Assembly (NCBI RefSeq): GCF_028683135.1
Contig: NZ_JAJUBB010000003.1
Location: 124,001-188,000, forward strand
Direction: 5' to 3'
Source of the DNA: Enterovibrio qingdaonensis
Lineage (GTDB): Bacteria > Pseudomonadota > Gammaproteobacteria > Enterobacterales > Vibrionaceae
DNA length: 64,000 bases
A program made the position numbers and the translations under genes. Positions 57,003 to 64,000 of this stretch are shown piece after piece. Each line of letters begins with the position of its first letter. Position 1 is the first letter of the stretch. The notes beneath the pieces are model-generated. The model worked only from the letters and a program-made list of their open reading frames with translations. It did no database searches and was not told the DNA's origin.

Positions 57003-57881
57003 TCAGGTGTCCGCTGTGTCAGGAATCTTGTTTTCTAACCATTCATCCCATACCTCAAAGTAGTGAGGCGTCGCCCCTGCCATCACACTTCGAGGTGTCA
57101 GACTGCAATCAAGCACAGCTTCGCCTTGAAACGTCGAAGACACGCCGCCTGCTTCGGATAGAATCAAAGACCCAGCCGCATAGTCCCACAGTTTTTGACT
57201 GCCATGAAGATAGATTTGACAACGATTTGCAGCGATCCAACACCAATCTAGCGCGCTTGCACCAAAACTCCGCTGTGAACGATAAGGCGGAGCTTCGGCA
57301 ATGGCCATCGCCAAGGGCGAGGACAAGCGCTTAAAGTCGATCAACGCCATGGTCTGACTCAACGCGTTTTTGTCCTGCCACTCATCAATCACTTCGTTAT
57401 TAAGGAAAGCCCCACTGCCTTTTGCGGCAAAAAAGGCTTCGTCACGACAAGGATCATAAACAAGCCCCAGCACAACCTGACCGTTAAGAATAAGGGCCAG
57501 AGAGGTACAAAAATACGGAATGCCTGCGGCAAAATTACTGGTTCCATCGAGCGGATCGAGAACCCACATTGTATCCGAATGGTCGTTTAAAACCGCTTGC
57601 TGCTCTTCAAGGGTGAGCTCTTCACTTAATACCGGAATATCAGGCCAGCGATCTAGCAACTTATTGGTAATTTCTGTTTCGGCTTCCTTATCCGCTAACG
57701 TGACAACCGACAAGTCTTCTTTGTGTTGTACATGTAATGCCCCTTCACTCTTCGACATAAAGCGGTTCAAAATACACGTCTTAGCCGTATCACGAATGAC
57801 ATTTTCAACGTATAACGCACACAACTCGACAGGCATTGATAAAATCGAGACAAGCTCTTGATTTCCATTTTTCATCAACAT
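57003..57881 (-). CDS. Inositol monophosphatase family protein in the cbb operon
   Basis: 292 residues from ATG 57881 (MLMKNGNQE), which has AAGGTGA before it. Metal/phosphate motifs of the FIG superfamily: SEE in LSEEL, DPLDGT near residue 107, and WDYAAG near 235. Such enzymes hydrolyse inositol phosphate, PAP/PAPS, fructose or sedoheptulose bisphosphates or histidinol phosphate; which one is unclear. It is 17 bp downstream of gph in the Calvin-cycle operon, suggesting a phosphatase role there. Could also be CysQ-like. Confidence 0.85.
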   Translation of the reverse strand: MLMKNGNQELVSILSMPVELCALYVENVIRDTAKTCILNRFMSKSEGALHVQHKEDLSVVTLADKEAETEITNKLLDRWPDIPVLSEELTLEEQQAVLNDHSDTMWVLDPLDGTSNFAAGIPYFCTSLALILNGQVVLGLVYDPCRDEAFFAAKGSGAFLNNEVIDEWQDKNALSQTMALIDFKRLSSPLAMAIAEAPPYRSQRSFGASALDWCWIAANRCQIYLHGSQKLWDYAAGSLILSEAGGVSSTFQGEAVLDCSLTPRSVMAGATPHYFEVWDEWLENKIPDTADT

Positions 57882-57898
57882 AAGGCTCACCTTGGATG

Positions 57899-58573
57899 CT
57901 ACGCAATCATCTTTGGAATTGCATTCAAGTTATTTATCACAGAGTCTGGATTTGCACTGCTAATGTCGATGCCGTAGTTATATCCGTAAGAAACGGCAAC
58001 AACGGCGCTGCCTGCGGCTCTGGCCGCTCTCACATCGTTGACCGAATCTCCTACCATCAGCACGTTTATCGCATCAACCCGCATATGCTCAGCTGCTTCA
58101 AAGATGCCATCTGGTGATGGTTTCGGTTCAGCGACTGAGTCTTGCCCCAGCACAACGGTAAAATAGTGACGAATACCAAGGTGGTCGAGAACCTCGTAAG
58201 CTTGCGCTGTATTCTTGTTCGTCACACACGCCCTTGGAATGGCCATGCTTTCGAGCTTTCTTAGACAATCTGCAGCATCAGGATAAAGCTGTGTGCTTCT
58301 ATACTGGCGACTCCTTAATGCTCGATGGAAAATCGGATTCGCGATGTTGTAGACGTTTTCTGATACTTCACCATCGAGATGACGAGTGATGATCCTGTGG
58401 ATCAATCGTTCGTGACCATCACCCACCCAGCTCCGAATTTCATCAACTCCACCAAAAGGAAGCCCAAGCTCTTCCATCATTTCCTCGGCAGCAAATGCCA
58501 AGTCATTCGCTGTATCCACCAGCGTACCGTCGAGGTCAAAACAAATTGCGTGAATATTTTCGAGTTTCAGCAT
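57899..58573 (-). CDS. gph: Phosphoglycolate phosphatase
   Basis: 224 residues, HAD family. Motif I FDLDGTLVDT, TNKN motif II (Thr), Lys in AEPKPSPDG and the motif IV GDSVNDVRAA are present. It removes phosphate from 2-phosphoglycolate, the toxic product of RuBisCO oxygenation; the cbb context (cbbZ) fits this. Start ATG 58573 (MLKLENIHAICF) follows AAGGAG by 6 nt; an upstream ATG in frame exists. Confidence 0.92.
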   Translation of the reverse strand: MLKLENIHAICFDLDGTLVDTANDLAFAAEEMMEELGLPFGGVDEIRSWVGDGHERLIHRIITRHLDGEVSENVYNIANPIFHRALRSRQYRSTQLYPDAADCLRKLESMAIPRACVTNKNTAQAYEVLDHLGIRHYFTVVLGQDSVAEPKPSPDGIFEAAEHMRVDAINVLMVGDSVNDVRAARAAGSAVVAVSYGYNYGIDISSANPDSVINNLNAIPKMIA

Positions 58574-58621
58574 GGGTTGCTCCTTCTCCATGTGGGATGA
58601 AAACAACACAGACGAGAACAA

Positions 58622-59671
58622 CTAATTAACTTGTCGGTGCGGCGGCGAGCCTGTCAGCTCCTTGTCCATTTCGATGTGATAGCGATGGACTCGCTCTACT
58701 TCTTCCTTCGCGCCAATTACCACGGGGATTCGTTGATGCAGATGTTCAGGCTGTACAGAGAGGATCCGCTCTCTTCCTGTTGATGCCGATCCACCAGCCT
58801 GCTCGATGATGAAACTCATTGGGTTGGCCTCATAGAGTAATCGCAATCTACCTTCTGTGACGTTGTCACGATTATCTCGTGGATAGAGAAATATTCCTCC
58901 ACGCATCAATATCCTATGCACTTCAGCAACCATGGATGCGACCCAGCGCGTATTGAAATTTCTCCCTCTTACGCCGTCTTCTCCTGCGACTACCTCATCA
59001 ATGTAGCGTCTTATTGCGGGTTCCCAGTGTCTCTGGTTCGACATATTGATAGCAAATTCATTGGTTCGCTCTGGAATGGTGAGCTTTGGATGGGTCAAAA
59101 TGAATTCGCCGATATCCTGATCAAGCGTAAATCCATTGACCCCTTGACCCGTCGTCAATACAAGGTTTGTTGCCGGTCCATATAGGACATACCCAGCACA
59201 AACCTGACGCGTTCCGGGTTGGTAGAAGTCATCTTCTGTCGGTTCGGCAATGCCATCTGGGCAGCGAAGAATGGAAAATATGGTGCCAATAGACACGTTA
59301 ACTTCCGTATTAGAAGAGCCATCGAGCGGATCAAAGACCAATAAGTACTTTCCTTTAGGAAATCGGCTAGGTATGGAATACATGTTTTCCATTTCTTCAG
59401 ACGCCATTCCTGCCAAATGTCCGGACCACTCCATCGCACGTATCATGACCTCGTTGGAAATGATATCGAGTTTCTTCTGGGTTTCGCCTTGTACATTCTC
59501 CGTTTCGGCACTGCCGAGAACATTGATAAGTTGCCCGCGATTCACATCGTCCGAAATCTCTTTACAGGCAGTAACAATGGAACTTAGCAACAAGGTAAAT
59601 TCTCCGGTTGATTCAGGAATACGTCGCTGCTCTTCGATGATAAATCGTGTAAATGTGGTTCCCTTTCTCAT
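58622..59671 (-). CDS. cbbF: Fructose-1,6-bisphosphatase class 1 (Calvin cycle)
   Basis: 349 residues. Typical FBPase-1 features: EEMENMY region, FDPLDGSSN (about residue 112), and [16 protein letters not shown] near the C-terminus with the substrate-binding Tyr/Lys region. In the Calvin cycle it also acts on sedoheptulose bisphosphate in some bacteria. The gene lies 14 bp downstream of prk. A perfect matS site lies inside it. A separate housekeeping fbp may exist elsewhere. Confidence 0.94.
   Translation of the reverse strand: MRKGTTFTRFIIEEQRRIPESTGEFTLLLSSIVTACKEISDDVNRGQLINVLGSAETENVQGETQKKLDIISNEVMIRAMEWSGHLAGMASEEMENMYSIPSRFPKGKYLLVFDPLDGSSNTEVNVSIGTIFSILRCPDGIAEPTEDDFYQPGTRQVCAGYVLYGPATNLVLTTGQGVNGFTLDQDIGEFILTHPKLTIPERTNEFAINMSNQRHWEPAIRRYIDEVVAGEDGVRGRNFNTRWVASMVAEVHRILMRGGIFLYPRDNRDNVTEGRLRLLYEANPMSFIIEQAGGSASTGRERILSVQPEHLHQRIPVVIGAKEEVERVHRYHIEMDKELTGSPPHRQVN
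58857..58869. promoter_or_regulatory. matS site 6
   Basis: GTGACGTTGTCAC, a perfect consensus match, inside the FBPase gene. Confidence 0.85.
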
Positions 59672-59685
59672 GATGCTAAACCTCC

Positions 59686-60615
59686 TTATACTGGCATTTC
59701 ACGCTTTTTGGCGAATCTGTCATGTGTGGTCGCAACACTCACGCGATTCGACCCGTTGAATACCAACTCTTCAATAAGAGGTTGCATGATCAGCTCCATC
59801 GCCAGCCCCATTTTCCCGCCGGGAACAACGATATTGTTTCGACGAGACATGAACGAACCATCAATCATGTTAAGAAGGTATTGGAAGTCGACACCGGTCT
59901 TTTTGGGATCTCGGAATCGAATCACCACCATACTTTCATCCAGCGTCGGAATATCTCGGGCGATAAAGGGATTAGACGTATCAACCATGGGAACGCGTTG
60001 AAAGTTAACGTCGGTGAGAGAAAACTGTGGCGTAATGAAATGCACGTAATCATGCATTCTTCGTAGAATCGTATCCGTTACTGCGTCACGACTATAGCCT
60101 CGAACATGGGTATCGCGATGGATTTTTTGGATCCACTCTAAATTTACAATGGGCACAACGCCTATCAGTAAATCCACGAATTTCGCAACGTTACTTTGCG
60201 GGGTAACTACGCCGCCGTGTAAACCCTCGTAAAATAGAAGGTCTGACCCTTCGGGAATAGGCTTCCAATCAGTAAATGTGCCGGTTTTAGCTCCGTGTAG
60301 AGCCGCTTCTTCCTCATTATGAATGTAATAACGTCTAAGTGCGGTTCCCGTTTCTGCATAGGCTGAAAACGTTTTTTCCAGCTCTGCGAAGTCGTTTCCT
60401 TCTGGACCAAAATGACTGAGATTCTTCCCTTTCTCATAAGCGCGTCTTAAACGTTCGCGCATTTCTACACGATCGTATTTGTGGTAACTGTCGCCTTCAA
60501 TCACAGCAGCATTAAACTGGCTACGACGGAAAATTTGCTCCATGGCATTTTTTACGGTCGACGTGCCAGCTCCAGATGAACCCGTTACAGCCACGATGGG
60601 ATGTTTAATTGACAT
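59686..60615 (-). CDS. cbbP: Phosphoribulokinase
   Basis: 309 residues, the proteobacterial class I size. Phosphorylates ribulose 5-phosphate to ribulose 1,5-bisphosphate, the RuBisCO substrate. P-loop GSSGAGTST at about 12-20; [11 protein letters not shown] near 40 with the catalytic Asp; FYEGLHGG near 129; [10 protein letters not shown]. With rbcL this makes a Calvin-cycle assignment firm; a PrkB paralogue without RuBisCO is excluded by the neighbours. Good AGGAGA ribosome site. Confidence 0.95.
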   Translation of the reverse strand: MSIKHPIVAVTGSSGAGTSTVKNAMEQIFRRSQFNAAVIEGDSYHKYDRVEMRERLRRAYEKGKNLSHFGPEGNDFAELEKTFSAYAETGTALRRYYIHNEEEAALHGAKTGTFTDWKPIPEGSDLLFYEGLHGGVVTPQSNVAKFVDLLIGVVPIVNLEWIQKIHRDTHVRGYSRDAVTDTILRRMHDYVHFITPQFSLTDVNFQRVPMVDTSNPFIARDIPTLDESMVVIRFRDPKKTGVDFQYLLNMIDGSFMSRRNNIVVPGGKMGLAMELIMQPLIEELVFNGSNRVSVATTHDRFAKKREMPV

Positions 60616-60651
60616 AGTTTTCTCCTTCGATAATCACTTTTCGAATCCATT

Positions 60652-61716
60652 TCAACGAACCGAAGGGTCCAGTTCTCCACGGGCATATCTGGCAGACATG
60701 ACTTCAAGGTTAAGAGATTTGATTTTTGAAGCGTTTCCAGCACAACCAAAGGCTTCATACCTTTCCGTACAAAGGTCTTTCATTGCGTTTGTCGCTGCGA
60801 TAAGGAATTTTCGAGGATCAAAGTTACTGGGGTTTTCAGCAAGGAAACGACGAACAGCACCAGTACTAGCCATCCGTAAATCGGTATCAATATTTACTTT
60901 TCTTACCCCGTGTTTAATGCCTTCAACAATTTCTGAAACAGGCACGCCATAGGTTTCTCCCATGTCACCGCCATATTCATTGATAATTTGTAGCCAATCT
61001 TGGGGTACGGAAGAGGAACCGTGCATTACAAGGTGAGTATCAGGGATCCTTGCATGAATCGCTTTAATGCGGTCGATAGCGAGAATGTCGCCTGTAGGAG
61101 GACGCGTGAATTTGTAGGCACCGTGACTCGTTCCAATAGCAATTGCAAGCGCATCAACCCCTGTCCTACGAACAAAATCAGCGGCTTCTTCAGGGTCGGT
61201 AAGCAGTTGATCATGGCTCAGTATACCTTCCGCACCCGAGCCATCTTCTTCACCTGCGGTTCCCGTTTCTAATGAACCCAGACACCCAAGTTCACCTTCA
61301 ACGGATACACCACCAGCATGCGCCATTTCAACAACTTGTCGAGTGACGTTAGTGTTGTATTCATAGCTCGAAGGTGTCTTCATGTCTTCTAACAAAGAGC
61401 CATCCATCATAACGGACGTAAAACCCTGTTGAATAGATTGAAGACATATTCCCGGTGATGCTCCATGGTCTTGATGCACCACCACCGGAATATCTGGCCA
61501 TTCTTCGACAGACGCAATCATTAAGTGACGAAGAAAGCCCGCTCCGGCGTATGTTCTCGCCCCTGCGGAGGCTTGAAGGATCACCGGGCTATCGGTCGCA
61601 CTTGCCGCCCCCATGATGGCTTGCACTTGCTCCATGTTATTCACGTTAAAAGCGGGAACGCCGTAACTGTGTTCGGCTGCGTGATCGAGTAATTGCCGTA
61701 AACTTATCAAAGCCAT
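60652..61716 (-). CDS. cbbA: Fructose-bisphosphate aldolase class II, Calvin-cycle subtype
   Basis: 354 residues from ATG 61716 ([15 protein letters not shown]). Class II zinc sites: HQDHGAS near 81 and HGSSSVPQ near 230. The length and the insertions ([17 protein letters not shown]) fit the Calvin-cycle subtype (CbbA). It condenses glyceraldehyde 3-phosphate with dihydroxyacetone phosphate (or erythrose 4-phosphate). First gene of the - strand operon, which faces away from rbcL. The start has AGGAGA 7 nt before it. Confidence 0.94.
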   Translation of the reverse strand: MALISLRQLLDHAAEHSYGVPAFNVNNMEQVQAIMGAASATDSPVILQASAGARTYAGAGFLRHLMIASVEEWPDIPVVVHQDHGASPGICLQSIQQGFTSVMMDGSLLEDMKTPSSYEYNTNVTRQVVEMAHAGGVSVEGELGCLGSLETGTAGEEDGSGAEGILSHDQLLTDPEEAADFVRRTGVDALAIAIGTSHGAYKFTRPPTGDILAIDRIKAIHARIPDTHLVMHGSSSVPQDWLQIINEYGGDMGETYGVPVSEIVEGIKHGVRKVNIDTDLRMASTGAVRRFLAENPSNFDPRKFLIAATNAMKDLCTERYEAFGCAGNASKIKSLNLEVMSARYARGELDPSVR

Positions 61717-62235
61717 AACGCTTTCTCCTTGCAATCGCTGTATTTTCAAATCCAAGCTCTCACTGCTGCCGTTATTAAATGTTCACGAGCATCAATGAGA
61801 TAAATAATCAGCGGGCTTGCTACGGCGAATTAAAAGTCAACGATTTACAAGGCGCATCACCGCAGCCCTTTCGATTCACATTACGGGCAAAGTGAAGGTG
61901 TCACCAATCAGGAAAAGAAAGAGAAAGCATAAGTAAAACTTATATTCGTAAGCCTTTAATAACCATGTTGTTTAAAAACAATTAGATAGAATAAATTGAT
62001 GATTTTCTTAATTTTATTACCCCTATAACTAATAATGTTTATATTTGTCTATTATTCAAATTCTTAAATCTCATTAATAACGTATTTCTCGTAAAAATAA
62101 CCAATCAAAAATGATTTCTTATCATCAGCATAAATATAAGCAATTTCACTTATTCCCTATTCCCCTTAACACTGTGTCTAAGCCAACAACAGGATGGCTG
62201 ACGACAAGCATTCCTCGAATCAAAAGGACAAGACT
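61717..62235. promoter_or_regulatory. Divergent cbb promoter region with candidate LysR-type operator
   Basis: 519 bases between cbbA and rbcL, AT-rich (about 61900-62150), without a gene. ATAAGT-AAA-ACTTAT at 61929-61943 contains the T-N11-A form used by LysR-type regulators, and an adjacent CTTA-TATTCG-TAAG lies at 61939-61952. CbbR is the expected regulator, but no cbbR gene is in the window. Confidence 0.5.
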
Positions 62236-63654
62236 ATGGCCAAGAGTTATCAAGCAGGTGTTAAGGAGTATCGTGATACTTACTGGGAGCCTGACTATAT
62301 TCCCGCAGATACTGATATTCTCGCGTGTTTCAAAATAGAACCTCAACCCGGCGTACCTCGGGAAGAAGCAGCAGCTGCAGTCGCCGCTGAATCATCAACA
62401 GGTACCTGGACCACGGTATGGACAGATCTCCTAACAGATCTTGATTACTACAAAGGCAGAGCCTATGCGATTGAAGACGTCCCGGGTGATGACTCCACGT
62501 TCTATGCCTTTGTTGCCTATCCCATCGACCTATTTGAAGAAGGCTCTGTGGTAAACGTATTGACGTCTTTGGTCGGTAATGTATTCGGCTTCAAAGCAAT
62601 TCGCGGTCTTCGACTCGAAGATGTCCGTTTCCCAATTGCGTACGTAAAAACCTGTGGCGGACCGCCAAACGGTATTCAGGTTGAACGCGACAAAATGAAC
62701 AAATACGGCCGCGCGCTGCTGGGCTGTACGATCAAGCCGAAGCTCGGACTTTCAGCGAAGAACTACGGCCGCGCGTGTTATGAAGGTCTTCGTGGCGGGT
62801 TGGACTTCACTAAAGATGATGAGAATGTGAATTCTCAACCTTTCATGCGCTGGCGTGATCGCTTCGAGTATGTTGCCGAAGCTATTCATCGTGCCGAGCG
62901 TGAAACGGGTGAACGCAAAGGACACTATCTCAATGTGACAGCTCCTACCCCGGAAGAAATGTACCGCCGTGCGGAATTTGCTAAAGAACTCGATATGCCA
63001 ATCATCATGCATGACTTCCTGACAGCAGGTTTTACCGCAAACACAGGTCTTGCTAATTGGTGCCGAGAAAATGGCATGCTGCTTCATATTCACCGTGCAA
63101 TGCACGCAGTTCTCGATCGAAATCCTCGTCATGGTATTCACTTCCGCGTGCTTGCTAAGTGCCTACGTCTTTCCGGTGGTGACCACCTGCATTCAGGCAC
63201 CGTTGTTGGGAAGCTAGAAGGTGACAGAGAAGCCACGCTTGGTTGGATCGATATCATGCGTGACCGAGTAATTAAAGAAGACAGGTCTCGCGGCATATTC
63301 TTTGAACAAGACTTTGGCTCTATGCCTGGCGTACTCCCTGTTGCGTCTGGTGGTATTCACGTATGGCACATGCCTGCACTCGTCTCAATCTTTGGCGATG
63401 ACGCCATCTTCCAATTCGGTGGCGGTACCTTGGGACACCCATGGGGCAACGCTGCAGGTGCAGCCGCGAACCGCGTCGCTCTCGAAGCATGTACACAAGC
63501 GCGAAATGAAGGTCGAAACCTCGAACGTGAAGGCAAAGACATTCTCACCGCTGCCGCGAAGCACAGTCCTGAACTGAAAGCGGCAATGGAAACATGGAAA
63601 GAGGTCAAATTTGAATTTGATACTGTCGACAAGCTTGACGTAGTACACGCCTAA
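62236..63654 (+). CDS. rbcL: RuBisCO large subunit, form IA
   Basis: 472 residues from ATG 62236 ([17 protein letters not shown]), which has AAAAGGA 7 nt before it; the ORF opens earlier at 62194 but that is not the family start. It carboxylates ribulose bisphosphate. Active-site motifs: [21 protein letters not shown] with the carbamylated Lys (about 193), HIHRAMHA and GKLEGDR (loop 6). The sequence is close to form IA of proteobacteria. Whether carboxysomal (IAc) or cbbQ-linked (IAq) cannot be told as the window ends before the next gene. Confidence 0.97.
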   Translation: MAKSYQAGVKEYRDTYWEPDYIPADTDILACFKIEPQPGVPREEAAAAVAAESSTGTWTTVWTDLLTDLDYYKGRAYAIEDVPGDDSTFYAFVAYPIDLFEEGSVVNVLTSLVGNVFGFKAIRGLRLEDVRFPIAYVKTCGGPPNGIQVERDKMNKYGRALLGCTIKPKLGLSAKNYGRACYEGLRGGLDFTKDDENVNSQPFMRWRDRFEYVAEAIHRAERETGERKGHYLNVTAPTPEEMYRRAEFAKELDMPIIMHDFLTAGFTANTGLANWCRENGMLLHIHRAMHAVLDRNPRHGIHFRVLAKCLRLSGGDHLHSGTVVGKLEGDREATLGWIDIMRDRVIKEDRSRGIFFEQDFGSMPGVLPVASGGIHVWHMPALVSIFGDDAIFQFGGGTLGHPWGNAAGAAANRVALEACTQARNEGRNLEREGKDILTAAAKHSPELKAAMETWKEVKFEFDTVDKLDVVHA

Positions 63655-63678
63655 CCTAGGGAATTAAGGAGAAACACC

Positions 63679-64000
63679 ATGAGTGAAGTGATGGATTATG
63701 CGTCGCGTTTAACCGACAAACATAGCCGAAAATTTGAAACCTTTTCTTATCTCCCAAGGATGACGGCCGAACAAATTCGCCGTCAGGTGGAGTACATCGT
63801 CAGCAAGGGATGGAACCCGGCGATTGAACACTCTGAGCCAGAAGAAGCCAGTGGCTCTTTCTGGTACATGTGGAAACTGCCCATGTTTGGTGAGACCGAT
63901 GTCGACACCATTTTGTCAGAAGCACAGCTTTGTCATAACCAAAACCAAAATCACCACGTGCGTTTGGTCGGATATGACAACTTTAAGCAAAGCCAAGGCG
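63679..64000 (+). CDS. rbcS: RuBisCO small subunit, 3' end cut by window end
   Basis: About 107 codons visible of roughly 118. [16 protein letters not shown]..., then [44 protein letters not shown] and [14 protein letters not shown], all typical of bacterial form IA small subunits. AAGGAG lies 8 nt before the ATG. The operon with rbcL has a 24-bp gap. Confidence 0.96.
   Translation, partial: MSEVMDYASRLTDKHSRKFETFSYLPRMTAEQIRRQVEYIVSKGWNPAIEHSEPEEASGSFWYMWKLPMFGETDVDTILSEAQLCHNQNQNHHVRLVGYDNFKQSQG

Noticed and set aside
62194-62235. Earlier in-frame ATG of rbcL
   Set aside because: The extra 14 residues are not in the family, and the later ATG has a clear AAAAGGA ribosome site.

Overview
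The window looks like the replication-terminus region of a Vibrionaceae-type gammaproteobacterial chromosome. The main reasons are gene content and order. pncB/pepN (divergent), pyrD-zapC, rlmL-uup, rmf, fabA, a Lon-like protease gene and matP run in the order known from Escherichia coli, and letA-letB-rsmF next to msrC-proQ-prc is a second shared block. DUF2835 beside pepN, the 180-kDa GdhB and DUF3634 beside matP point to Vibrio relatives. I cannot name the genus. A 28-bp dif site lies at 49544-49571, very close to Vibrio cholerae dif1 as I recall it. Six perfect matS sites and matP itself are also present. Most genes left of dif are on + and most to its right on -, as expected where two forks meet.

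Layout. 1-8.1 kb: malic enzyme (cut by the window start), an HrpB-like helicase, yajQ, an AroH-type DAHP synthase, a degenerate PEP-synthase C-terminal-like protein and a CvfB-type S1 protein. 8.3-18.1 kb: rsmF, letB, letA, then msrC, proQ, prc and a secreted two-repeat protein. 18.1-29.2 kb: pncB, pepN, DUF2835, gdhB, pyrD, zapC. 29.2-40.4 kb: a 727-bp gap with two DnaA boxes, the overlapping rlmL-glutaredoxin-uup-DUF3466 operon, rmf, fabA with an FabR-type operator, a Lon-like protease, matP, DUF3634 and a PPC/DUF296 protein. 40.7-45.7 kb: a VIT/vWA protein with its dedicated sortase, an acyltransferase, and a pilin-like protein with a poly-Asp tail.

46.8-49.6 kb is the mobile part. Two IS1202/ISNCY-type elements sit in tandem directly against the XerC side of dif. 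The dif-proximal one (47587-49538) is intact and flanked by 5-bp CTCTC repeats. The distal one keeps only the first part of its transposase gene. Each carries a small passenger gene of unknown function, facing the transposase gene.

49.8-64 kb: an unknown lipoprotein gene, pqiABC (a second intermembrane lipid transport system in addition to LetAB), an RhlE-type helicase, and a Calvin-Benson-Bassham cluster. The cluster is divergent: fba-prk-fbp-gph-IMPase family on -, rbcL-rbcS (form I RuBisCO, cut by the window end) on +. RuBisCO is unusual for Vibrionaceae, so the cluster was probably acquired in the terminus region. No cbbR regulator, tRNA, rRNA or CRISPR array was seen.
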